Positions 19,132 through 26,629 of a DNA stretch of 64,000 nucleotides are shown here, piece by piece (within the stretch, counting starts at the first letter, position 1; each line of letters starts with the position of its first letter). Source of the DNA: Sphingomonas sp. SUN019 (GTDB taxonomy: Bacteria; Pseudomonadota; Alphaproteobacteria; Sphingomonadales; Sphingomonadaceae); the NCBI RefSeq assembly GCF_024758705.1, contig NZ_CP096971.1, positions 1,488,001-1,552,000 of the forward strand. Reading direction: 5' to 3'. The notes beneath the pieces were generated by a model, which made no database searches, had not been told where the DNA came from, and was given only the letters and a program-made list of their open reading frames with translations. The position numbers were made by a program, and so were the translations under genes.

Positions 19132-20131
19132 AACCGTCCAGCCCGACCTTGCCGCGGAACACCCAATAGGCCCAGGCGGTGTAAGCCAGGATCAGCGGCA
19201 TGATGAACGCGGTGCCGACCAGCATGAATATCTGGCTCTTCTCCGGCGCGGCGGCGTCCCAGATCGTGATCTGGTCAGGGACGATATAGGGGAAGATGCT
19301 GACCCCCAGCCCCGCGAAGCACAGCCCGAACAAGGTAAGCGCCAGCGCGAACGGGGCCCATTCAGACCCCGCCTTCAGCTTGCGGAAGAACAGGAAGGCG
19401 ACGATTGCCGTCAGCAACGGCACCTGCGCGGTGGCCAGCACGCCCGGCATCGCGAACCAGCGCTTCCAATATTCGAATTGCAGGAACGGCGTCGCCGCGC
19501 TGACCGCGACGATCGCCACCAATGTCGCGATTCCCGCATAGAGCGCCAGCCGCTTCGCATGTTCCTGCGCGCGGCCCTCGATCCGCCAGATCATCCACGT
19601 CGCGCCGAGCAGCGCATAGCCCGCCACCACGCCCAGCCCGGTCAGGATCGAGAACGGCGACAGCCAATCCAGCCACCCGCCGACATAGGCCTGATCGACC
19701 ACCTTCACCCCCTGCAGCAACGCGCCCAGCGTCACGCCCTGCGCGAACGCCGCCAGGAACGAACCGCCGGTGAACGCCGCATCCCACAATACGCGGTGGC
19801 GCGGGTCGCGCCAGCGGAACTCGAACGCGACGCCGCGGAACACCAGCCCCAGCAGCATCGCGATGATCAGCGGATAGGTCGCGGTCAGGATCACGCCGTA
19901 GGCCAGCGGAAATGCGGCGAACAGCCCGCCGCCCCCCAGCACCAGCCACGTCTCGTTCCCGTCCCACACCGGCGCGATCGAATTCATCGCCTGATCGCGC
20001 TCCTCCCCTACGTCGAACACCGGGAACAGGATGCCGATGCCCAGATCGAACCCGTCCATCACGACGTACAGGAACACCGAAAAGGCGATGATGAACGCCC
20101 ACACCACGGTCAGGTCGACATCGACTCCCAT
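19124..20131 (-). CDS. cydB: Cytochrome bd ubiquinol oxidase subunit II
   Basis: 335 residues with about eight to nine membrane segments. It begins VDLTVVWAFIIAFSVFLYVV-MDGFDLGIG, the usual CydB start, with DGFDLGIGILFP near residue 25, then PVWDGNETWLVLGGGGLFAAFP and the C-terminal IPFQxx-type segments replaced by IMPLILAYTAWAYWVFRGKV. It is the partner of CydA in the quinol oxidase in the inner membrane. It follows cydA by 4 bases. Confidence 0.95.
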   Translation of the reverse strand: MGVDVDLTVVWAFIIAFSVFLYVVMDGFDLGIGILFPVFDVGEERDQAMNSIAPVWDGNETWLVLGGGGLFAAFPLAYGVILTATYPLIIAMLLGLVFRGVAFEFRWRDPRHRVLWDAAFTGGSFLAAFAQGVTLGALLQGVKVVDQAYVGGWLDWLSPFSILTGLGVVAGYALLGATWMIWRIEGRAQEHAKRLALYAGIATLVAIVAVSAATPFLQFEYWKRWFAMPGVLATAQVPLLTAIVAFLFFRKLKAGSEWAPFALALTLFGLCFAGLGVSIFPYIVPDQITIWDAAAPEKSQIFMLVGTAFIMPLILAYTAWAYWVFRGKVGLDGYH

Positions 20132-20135
20132 CGGA

Positions 20136-21542
20136 TCAGGCCCTCGCCGGCTGGTTGCGCGCGGGCGCAGGAGTGATACCAGCGGTCCGCGTCGGCGTTG
20201 CGTCGGGCTCGCTCTCGCCAGGATGAGCTGGCGCGCTCATCAGCTTCAGTATGTACCACGTGCCCGCCCCGAACACCGCGAAATAGACCAAAACGAACGC
20301 GGTCAGCGATGCCGCCACCGCGGGCGCGGCGAGTGGCGAATGCGACTGCGCGGTCAGCAGATGGCCGTAAACCGTGAACGGCTGCCGCCCGACCTCGGTC
20401 GTGATCCAGCCCGCGATCACCGCGACGAACCCGGCCGGTCCCATCGTCAGCGCCGCGCGGTGCAGCCACGGCCAGTCGTACAGCTTGCCGCGGACGCGCG
20501 CGAACAGGCTCCACAGCCCGAGGCCAAGGATCGCAAAGCCGATCCCCACCATCACCCGGAACGACCAGAACACCACCGCCACTGGCGGCTCGCGATCGTC
20601 GGGGATCGTGTCGAGCCCAGCGAGCGGCGCGTCCAGATCATGCTTCAGGATCAACGACGACAGCTTCGGGATTTCGACCGCATAATCGACACGCTTCTCG
20701 GCCTGATTGGGCAGACCGAACAGGATCAGCGGCGCGCCGTCCGGGTGACTGTCGAAATGCCCCTCCATCGCCATCACCTTCGCGGGCTGATGCTTCAGCG
20801 TGTTGAGGCCGTGTTCGTCGCCCGCGAAAATCTGCACCGGCGCAACCAAGGCCGCCATCCACATCGCCATAGAGAACATTTTTCGCGCGTGCGGCTTGCT
20901 GGCGTCGCGCAGCAGGTGGAATGCGCCGACCGCACCGACCACCAGCGCGGTCGTCAGGTACGCGGCGATCACGGTGTGGACCAGACGATACGGGAAACTC
21001 GGGTTGAAGATGATGTCCAGCCACGGCCCCGACGGCAGGAACTGGCCCTTGGCGTTCATCGAGAACCCCGTCGGCGTCTGCATCCAGCTGTTCACGCTGA
21101 GGATCCAGAACGCGGAGATGAACGTGCCGAGCGCGACCATCAACGTCGCGGCGAAGTGCAGGCCCTTCCCGACCTTCCTCATCCCGAACAGCATCACGCC
21201 CAGGAATCCGGCCTCCAGGAAGAAGGCGGTCAGCACCTCATAGGCCATCAGCGGGCCGATGACGGGTCCGGCCTTGGTCGAAAACACCGACCAGTTGGTG
21301 CCGAACTGGTAACTCATCACGATGCCCGACACGACGCCCATCGCGAATGCGACGGCGAAGATCTTCACCCAATATTTGAACAGGTCGAGGTACAGTTCCT
21401 TGCCCGTCTTCAGCCATAGCGCTTCGAGGACCGCGAGATAGCTCGCCAACCCGATCGAAAAGGACGGGAAAATGAAATGGAAGCTGACGGTGAAGCCGAA
21501 CTGGATGCGCGCCAGCAGCACCGGATCGAGGGTGTCGAACAT
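20136..21542 (-). CDS. cydA: Cytochrome bd ubiquinol oxidase subunit I (cyanide-insensitive CioA type)
   Basis: 468 residues, shorter than E. coli CydA (522), consistent with the short Q-loop CioA group. The N-terminus MFDTLDPVLLARIQFGFTVS is followed by FHFIFPSFSIG, which carries the haem-ligand His. The quinol-site region and GRQPFTVYGHLLTAQ match the family. It is a terminal oxidase with high oxygen affinity, not a proton pump. The ATG at 21542 is chosen by homology; the frame is open further upstream without family similarity. A 13-bp palindrome 74 bases upstream may be a control site. Confidence 0.95.
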   Translation of the reverse strand: MFDTLDPVLLARIQFGFTVSFHFIFPSFSIGLASYLAVLEALWLKTGKELYLDLFKYWVKIFAVAFAMGVVSGIVMSYQFGTNWSVFSTKAGPVIGPLMAYEVLTAFFLEAGFLGVMLFGMRKVGKGLHFAATLMVALGTFISAFWILSVNSWMQTPTGFSMNAKGQFLPSGPWLDIIFNPSFPYRLVHTVIAAYLTTALVVGAVGAFHLLRDASKPHARKMFSMAMWMAALVAPVQIFAGDEHGLNTLKHQPAKVMAMEGHFDSHPDGAPLILFGLPNQAEKRVDYAVEIPKLSSLILKHDLDAPLAGLDTIPDDREPPVAVVFWSFRVMVGIGFAILGLGLWSLFARVRGKLYDWPWLHRAALTMGPAGFVAVIAGWITTEVGRQPFTVYGHLLTAQSHSPLAAPAVAASLTAFVLVYFAVFGAGTWYILKLMSAPAHPGESEPDATPTRTAGITPAPARNQPARA

Positions 21543-21615
21543 GGTCGTTCCCGTGGGGTCGACGGACGAACGCTCCGCCGACCAATCTCTAGGCGCTCGC
21601 GGCCCGATTTTGGAG

Positions 21616-21628
21616 TGCAATAATTGCA
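21616..21628. promoter_or_regulatory. Palindrome upstream of cydA (candidate operator)
   Basis: TGCAATAATTGCA is a perfect inverted repeat (6-bp arms, 1-base centre), followed by a second one, GCAGGT-N5-ACCTGC, at 21626-21642. It is in the region between cydA and the divergent hypothetical gene at 21693. It is not an FNR/Anr consensus (TTGAT-N4-ATCAA). Confidence 0.4.
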
Positions 21629-21692
21629 GGTGCACCACCTGCAGGCGCATCGCTCATGGGAACACCGCGCGGGCGAAATCGTTGAACCGCGC

Positions 21693-21998
21693 ATGGAACC
21701 CGCCCGCGATAGCCACGGCCGCTTCAAGGCCGATCACCATATCCGCAACCGCACGATCGGCGCCGCGCTGATCGGCACCGCTGCACTAGCCATCGGCACG
21801 CTGTTCCGCGGCCGCATAAAGGAAGCGCTGAGTCCCGCCAACGCGGAGCACGAAGCGTCGGATCTGTCGTTCGACGCCGCCCGGCCCGGCACGAACCGCG
21901 CGCCCGACGCCTTCCGCCCCGATCCGAGCGCGCCGGTTCCGGCGTCGGAGCGGGAAGGATTGCGGCCGCCGACCGGCTTTCCGACGACGGTAAATTAA
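21693..21998 (+). CDS. Hypothetical protein with one membrane helix (101 aa)
   Basis: 101 residues: a polar start (MEPARDSHGRFKADHHIRNR), one hydrophobic segment (TIGAALIGTAALAIGTLF) and a long proline- and acid-rich disordered tail ending GFPTTVN. I do not recognise a family. The stop overlaps the stop of the convergent DUF2891 gene by four bases. Codon use is like the neighbours. The start is uncertain because no strong ribosome site precedes the ATG at 21693. Confidence 0.5.
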   Translation: MEPARDSHGRFKADHHIRNRTIGAALIGTAALAIGTLFRGRIKEALSPANAEHEASDLSFDAARPGTNRAPDAFRPDPSAPVPASEREGLRPPTGFPTTVN

Positions 21999-22957
21999 AT
22001 CAGCGCCAGCAGCGCAAACGTCGCCAGCCAATGCGTGCCCATGTAATCGTCCGCCAGATGCGGCAGGCTGGCCGCCAGATGCCGCTCCGCCGCCGCCTCG
22101 GCCCACGGTTCGTCCAACCGCAACCCGCGCCAGCACCAAGCCCGGCTGAGGTTCAACCCGTCGAGATGCGCGATCTTCCCGTCGCTGCGGTCCGATACCG
22201 TGGCGGGCGTAAACAGCGTCGTTGGCTTCCCGTGAGCCAAGCCGGGCAGGAACGCCGCGAACCAGTCGCCAAACCCGCTCCCCAGCACGCGCCGCATCAG
22301 CAATGTCTCGCACAATGCGGGCGACAGGAATTCGTCCCCGCCCGGCTCCCACGCCTGACACCCGCGGTCCGCCCCGAACCAGTCGCGCGACCGGTCGTCG
22401 ATCAGCGCGGCCAATGCCAAGTCATGCTCGACCGCCCAGTCCCGCGCGAGGACCAGCGCAAACGCGGTGTTGAAGTGAGTCCCGACGCGGATCGGATAGG
22501 TCAGCTTCGGCAGATGCGCCGCAAACCGCGCGGCGAACGCCCGCGCCAACGGCTCCAGCGCCGCGCCCCACCCCGCGTCATGCCGCGCCGCCTCGCCATG
22601 CAATGCCACCGCCCATGCCCAGCCATAGGGCCGCTCGAACCCCGCCGCCCCCGGCCGCGACAGATACGACAGTTCGCCGACGACCTTCTCCACAACCAGC
22701 ATCTCATCCGCCCGCGCGCGTATTTCAGCGGCCTCGGGCAGCCCCGGAAATAGCCGCGCGATCGTGAGCAACTGCCACCATCCATGCACGCAGCTATGCC
22801 AGTCGAAGCTGCCGTGGAAGATCGGGTGCAGCACGTGCGGCTCGACCAAATCGTCTGGCCCGGTCAGCACCTGATCCAGTTTGAACGGATAACGCTGCCC
22901 GATGTGCGACAGCGTCAACCGCGCGAAACCCGCCGCCATTTCCCCGGTCAACTTCAT
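21995..22957 (-). CDS. DUF2891 family protein
   Basis: 320 residues with recognisable DUF2891 segments: LHPIFHGSFDWHSCVHGWWQ near the N-terminus, FERPYGWAWAVAL, YPIRVGTHFNTAF, ACQAWEPGGDEFLSPAL-like (CQAWEPGGDEFLSPALCE) and DYMGTHWLATFALLAL at the end. The alpha/alpha-barrel-like pattern and conserved His and Trp suggest an enzyme, but no activity is established. The ATG at 22957 overlaps the DUF979 stop (ATGA). It is the third gene of a DUF969-DUF979-DUF2891 operon. Confidence 0.85.
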   Translation of the reverse strand: MKLTGEMAAGFARLTLSHIGQRYPFKLDQVLTGPDDLVEPHVLHPIFHGSFDWHSCVHGWWQLLTIARLFPGLPEAAEIRARADEMLVVEKVVGELSYLSRPGAAGFERPYGWAWAVALHGEAARHDAGWGAALEPLARAFAARFAAHLPKLTYPIRVGTHFNTAFALVLARDWAVEHDLALAALIDDRSRDWFGADRGCQAWEPGGDEFLSPALCETLLMRRVLGSGFGDWFAAFLPGLAHGKPTTLFTPATVSDRSDGKIAHLDGLNLSRAWCWRGLRLDEPWAEAAAERHLAASLPHLADDYMGTHWLATFALLALI

Positions 22958-23859
22958 GCGACGACCCACCACAACAAGGCGATGTTGAACACCAGCAGCG
23001 GCAGCGCGGTCGGGATCTGCGCGCGGATCACGCCGTTCGGGTCTTTCAGTTCCAGCAGCACCGCAGGCACCAGATTGAAGTTCGCCGCCATCGGCGTCAT
23101 CAGCGTCCCGCAGAACCCCGCGAGCATCCCCACCGCCGCCACCGGCGCCGGGTCAGCGCCATATGCCTGCACCAAGAGCGGTATCCCGACCGCCGCCGCC
23201 ATCACCGGAAACGCCGCAAAGGCGTTGCCCATCACGATCGTGAACAGCGCCATCCCGACGCCGTACGCGATCACCGCGCCGACGACGCTGCCCTCCGGAA
23301 TCGCCACGCCGATCACCCGTCCGACGACCTCGCCCACGCCAGCCAGCGCGAACACCGCGCCGAGGCTCGCCAGCATCTGCGGCAGCGCCGCCGCCCAGCC
23401 GACATCATCCATCAACCGCCGCCCCGCCGCGAACGGCGCGGTGACGCCGGGCCGCAGCCAGACGTAGCAGAACATGATCGCCAGCAGCACGCCTAGCGTG
23501 AGCGCCACCAGCGTCGCCTGCTTCGGATCGACCAGCCCCGGCAGTTCCTTGAACGCCAGCGTCCCCAGCAAGGCGGTCGCAGGGATGATCAGCGCGGGCA
23601 CGAAGATCAGGTTTCCACGCAGCCGCTCCGGCGACGCCTCTGGCGTACTCCGCCGCATCTGTCCGGTCGCCGCAATCGCGACCAACGCGAGCACCAGTAT
23701 CCCGTTACCGATATCGCCCAGACGATCGCCGACCAGGAAGCTCGCCGCGATCAGCGCGTAGAACAAGGCGTTCGACCAGCGCCGATCGCGCACGCTCAGC
23801 ACCGCGAACGCGATAAAGGTCAGCCCCGCTACCAGATAGACGAAGTTAAGCCCGATCAT
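22954..23859 (-). CDS. DUF979 family membrane protein
   Basis: 301 residues, about nine membrane helices. The start MIGLNFVYLVAGLTFIAFAV and the late GFCGTLMTPMAANFNLVPAVLLELKD match DUF979. The MTPMAANFN segment looks like a transport-site loop. DUF969 and DUF979 always occur as a pair and are thought to form a two-part permease; the substrate is not established. The ATG at 23859 overlaps the DUF969 stop (ATGA). Confidence 0.87.
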   Translation of the reverse strand: MIGLNFVYLVAGLTFIAFAVLSVRDRRWSNALFYALIAASFLVGDRLGDIGNGILVLALVAIAATGQMRRSTPEASPERLRGNLIFVPALIIPATALLGTLAFKELPGLVDPKQATLVALTLGVLLAIMFCYVWLRPGVTAPFAAGRRLMDDVGWAAALPQMLASLGAVFALAGVGEVVGRVIGVAIPEGSVVGAVIAYGVGMALFTIVMGNAFAAFPVMAAAVGIPLLVQAYGADPAPVAAVGMLAGFCGTLMTPMAANFNLVPAVLLELKDPNGVIRAQIPTALPLLVFNIALLWWVVA

Positions 23860-24491
23860 CGTTTCAGCCTGCGATCGAGCAGCCACAGCCGGAACCCGTG
23901 GATGAGGAACGCCGCGATCGCGGTCGGGATCGCCCAGACCGACAGCTGCAGCGGCTCCAGCACGATGCCATACCCCTCAAGCACGCCCTTCATCAGCAGG
24001 ATCGATCCGATCGCGATGAAGATGTCCTCGCCGAAGAACAGCCCGATATTGTCGGTCGCCGCGGCCATCGCCTTGATGCGCTCCGGATCAGCGCCATCGC
24101 TCGCCGCCTCCGCCATCGGCGCGATCAGTGGGCGAACGGTCTGCGCGTGTCCCGCGACCGATGTAAGGCCCAGCGCGGCGGTGATCTGTCGGAACGCCAG
24201 ATATGCGATCAGCAACCGCCCCGTCGTCGCGCCCTTCAACCCGGCGATCAACGCCCGCGCGCGTGTCTGCAACCCGTGCCGTTCGAGCAGCCCGATCACC
24301 GGCAGCACGATATATATCGCGGTGACGTAGCGCGTATCGTTGAACGCCTTCCCGAACGCCGCCAGGATCGCCAGCGGATCGAGCCCCACCGCCAGCCCCG
24401 TCACCAGCGCCGACACCGCGATCACCAGCATCGGATTGAACCGCAGCAAAAACCCGAGCGCGATGACCGCGATGCCGAGCAGTACCAGCAT
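23856..24491 (-). CDS. DUF969 family membrane protein
   Basis: 211 residues with about five membrane helices. Typical DUF969 segments are LGFLLRFNPMLVIAVSALVT, NDTRYVTAIYIVLPVIGLLERHG, GLTSVAGHAQTVRPLIAPMA and DNIGLFFGEDIFIAIGSILL. It is the first gene of the DUF969-DUF979-DUF2891 operon and the probable second half of a permease with DUF979. Confidence 0.87.
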   Translation of the reverse strand: MLVLLGIAVIALGFLLRFNPMLVIAVSALVTGLAVGLDPLAILAAFGKAFNDTRYVTAIYIVLPVIGLLERHGLQTRARALIAGLKGATTGRLLIAYLAFRQITAALGLTSVAGHAQTVRPLIAPMAEAASDGADPERIKAMAAATDNIGLFFGEDIFIAIGSILLMKGVLEGYGIVLEPLQLSVWAIPTAIAAFLIHGFRLWLLDRRLKR

Positions 24492-24522
24492 CAGCGCGAA
24501 AGATTAGCGGATCGACGGATGC

Positions 24523-24753
24523 TCAAGCGGCGGCGCGGGCAGCGTAGATCGCGGGGCGATAGCGCGGTTCGGGGATGGGATCGCCGTGGGCGGCGAGACT
24601 TTCCAGATACAGGTTTATCGCGACCTGCGCCTCCACGACCGCCTCGTCAGGCGTCGTGCCGTGCGCACTGCAATACCGAAGGTCCGGCACGTCCGCGATC
24701 CAGCAATCATCCTCGGACGACCAAAATACGTTGATATGATAGCGCGGGGTCAT
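24523..24753 (-). CDS. hicB: HicB-family antitoxin
   Basis: 76 residues: a HicB partial RNase-H-like fold with YHINVFWSSEDDCWIADVPD, the usual VPDL turn, SAHGTTPDEAVVEAQVAI and a basic Arg/Ala tail. It has no clear DNA-binding domain, so autoregulation may need the HicA complex or another partner. It overlaps hicA by 4 bases (ATGA), in the toxin-first order typical of hicAB. Confidence 0.85.
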   Translation of the reverse strand: MTPRYHINVFWSSEDDCWIADVPDLRYCSAHGTTPDEAVVEAQVAINLYLESLAAHGDPIPEPRYRPAIYAARAAA

Positions 24754-25007
24754 TCGTCGTTCCCGTCCAGCGTCAGGCCGTTGGACTCGATGATATCAAG
24801 GAACTGCCGCAGCTGATAGGGTTTGGCGGCCTTACCTTTTGGCTGAACCACGATCCGATCATGAACGTCAGTTCGCTTGTAGATGCGATGACTGCCGCTT
24901 GTGCGACCAAGAACGAACCCAAATGCGCGCAGCAATCGCTCGAACTCATCGAAACTGATCGCGCTGCCGGACGCCAGCCGATCGTAGAGCTTTGCAATCC
25001 GCGTCAT
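24750..25007 (-). CDS. hicA: HicA-family mRNA interferase toxin
   Basis: 85 residues with the double-stranded-RNA-binding-like fold. The catalytic His (residue 40) is in TSGSHRIYKR, and the tail has VVQPKGKAAKPYQLRQFLDI. HicA toxins cut mRNA during growth arrest. The ATG at 25007 overlaps the fumarase stop by 4 bases (ATGA), so the toxin is coupled to a central metabolic gene. No separate promoter is visible because the upstream sequence is fumarase coding sequence. Confidence 0.85.
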   Translation of the reverse strand: MTRIAKLYDRLASGSAISFDEFERLLRAFGFVLGRTSGSHRIYKRTDVHDRIVVQPKGKAAKPYQLRQFLDIIESNGLTLDGNDE

Positions 25008-26527
25008 GCCGGGGCCAACAGCCGTTCCTTTGCGATCTTGTCCCGCCACACCAATGGCGCGAGCTGGTGGACGTTGTTGCCCTCGCTATCCACCGCGACC
25101 GTCACGGGGAAATCCGACACCTCGAACTCGTAGATCGCCTCCATCCCAAGGTCGGCAAAGCCGACGACCTTCGATCCCTTGATCGCACGCGCCACCAGAT
25201 ACGCCGCGCCGCCGACCGCCATCAGATACGCCGATTTGCCCTCCGCGATGGCCTTCGTCGCATCCGCGCCGCGTTCGGCCTTCCCGACCATCGCCAGCAG
25301 ACCCTGATCCAGCATCATGCGCGTGAACTTATCCATCCGCGTCGCGGTGGTGGGGCCGGCCGGCCCCACCACCTCCTCGCCGACCGGATCGACCGGGCCG
25401 ACATAATAGATCACACGGCCCTTGAACGCGACCGGCAGGGAATCGCCCGCGTCCAGCATGTCCTTGATCCGCTTGTGCGCCGCGTCGCGCCCGGTCAGCA
25501 TCTTGCCATTCAGCAGCAGCCGGTCGCCCTGCTTCCAGCCCTGCACCACCTCCGGCGTCAACGTGTCGAGATCGACGCGGATCGCGGCCTTGTCGGGCGT
25601 CCAGTTCACGTCGGGCCATTCGTCCAGCTTCGGCGCTTCGAGATACGCCGGGCCGGACCCGTCCAACGTAAAATGCGCATGACGCGTCGCGGCGCAGTTC
25701 GGGATCATGGCGACGGGTTTGCCCGCCGCATGACACGGCGCATCCTTGATCTTCACGTCGAGGATCGTGGACAGACCGCCCAGCCCCTGCGCGCCAATCC
25801 CCAACGCGTTGACCTTGTCGAAAATCTCGATCCTGAGCGCCTCGATGTCATTGCGCGGCCCGCGGGCCTTCAGCGGGCCCATGTCGATCGGCTCCATCAG
25901 CGCCTGTTTCGCCAGCAGCACGCAATGCTCCGCGGTGCCGCCGATGCCGATCCCCAGCATCCCCGGCGGACACCAGCCCGCCCCCATCTGCGGCAGCATC
26001 TCCAGCACCCAGTCGACGATCGAATCGCTGGGGTTCATCATCTTGAACTTGGACTTATTCTCCGACCCGCCACCCTTCGCCGCGACGTCGATGCTGACGG
26101 TCGCCCCCGGCACCATCTCGACGTGCAGCACGCACGGCGTATTGTCCTTCGTATTGCGCCGCGTGAAGGCCGGGTCGGCCAGCACCGACGCGCGCAATTT
26201 GTTCTCGGGATGCAAGTACGCGCGGCGCACGCCGTCGTCGACGATCTCCTGCAGCGACCGGCTGGTGTCGTCCAACCGGCAATCCATGCCCCATTTAACG
26301 AACACGTTGACGATTCCGGTATCCTGGCAGATCGGGCGATGCCCCTCCGCACACATCCTGCTATTGGTCAGGATCTGCGCGATCGCGTCCTTCGCGGCCG
26401 GGCCTTGCTCGGCCTCGTAAGCCTCGCCCAGCGCACGGATATAATCCATCGGGTGATAGTAACTGATGAACTGGAGCGCGTCGGCCACGCTCTCGATCAC
26501 ATCGGCTTGCCGGATCATCGTCGTCAT
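25004..26527 (-). CDS. fumA: Fumarate hydratase, class I (iron-sulfur)
   Basis: 507 residues. It has the three Cys regions that hold the 4Fe-4S cluster: RPICQDTGIVNVF, GAGWCPPGMLGIGIGG and IPNCAATRHAHF. The C-terminal domain carries AGPTTATRMDKFTRMM and KVVGFADLGMEAIYEFEV, as in class I fumarases. It interconverts fumarate and malate in the TCA cycle. The ATG at 26527 follows an AAGGGTG-like ribosome site; the ATG at 26518 is an alternative. It is followed by hicAB with a 4-base overlap. Confidence 0.94.
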   Translation of the reverse strand: MTTMIRQADVIESVADALQFISYYHPMDYIRALGEAYEAEQGPAAKDAIAQILTNSRMCAEGHRPICQDTGIVNVFVKWGMDCRLDDTSRSLQEIVDDGVRRAYLHPENKLRASVLADPAFTRRNTKDNTPCVLHVEMVPGATVSIDVAAKGGGSENKSKFKMMNPSDSIVDWVLEMLPQMGAGWCPPGMLGIGIGGTAEHCVLLAKQALMEPIDMGPLKARGPRNDIEALRIEIFDKVNALGIGAQGLGGLSTILDVKIKDAPCHAAGKPVAMIPNCAATRHAHFTLDGSGPAYLEAPKLDEWPDVNWTPDKAAIRVDLDTLTPEVVQGWKQGDRLLLNGKMLTGRDAAHKRIKDMLDAGDSLPVAFKGRVIYYVGPVDPVGEEVVGPAGPTTATRMDKFTRMMLDQGLLAMVGKAERGADATKAIAEGKSAYLMAVGGAAYLVARAIKGSKVVGFADLGMEAIYEFEVSDFPVTVAVDSEGNNVHQLAPLVWRDKIAKERLLAPA

Positions 26528-26629
26528 GGCCGCACCCTTGCCGCAGCCCGCGCCCCGCATCAATTCGTAAAGACGAATTAGGGATTGGCGCTAACCAATC
26601 GCGAACGGCGGCGGCGCTAGACACCGCGG

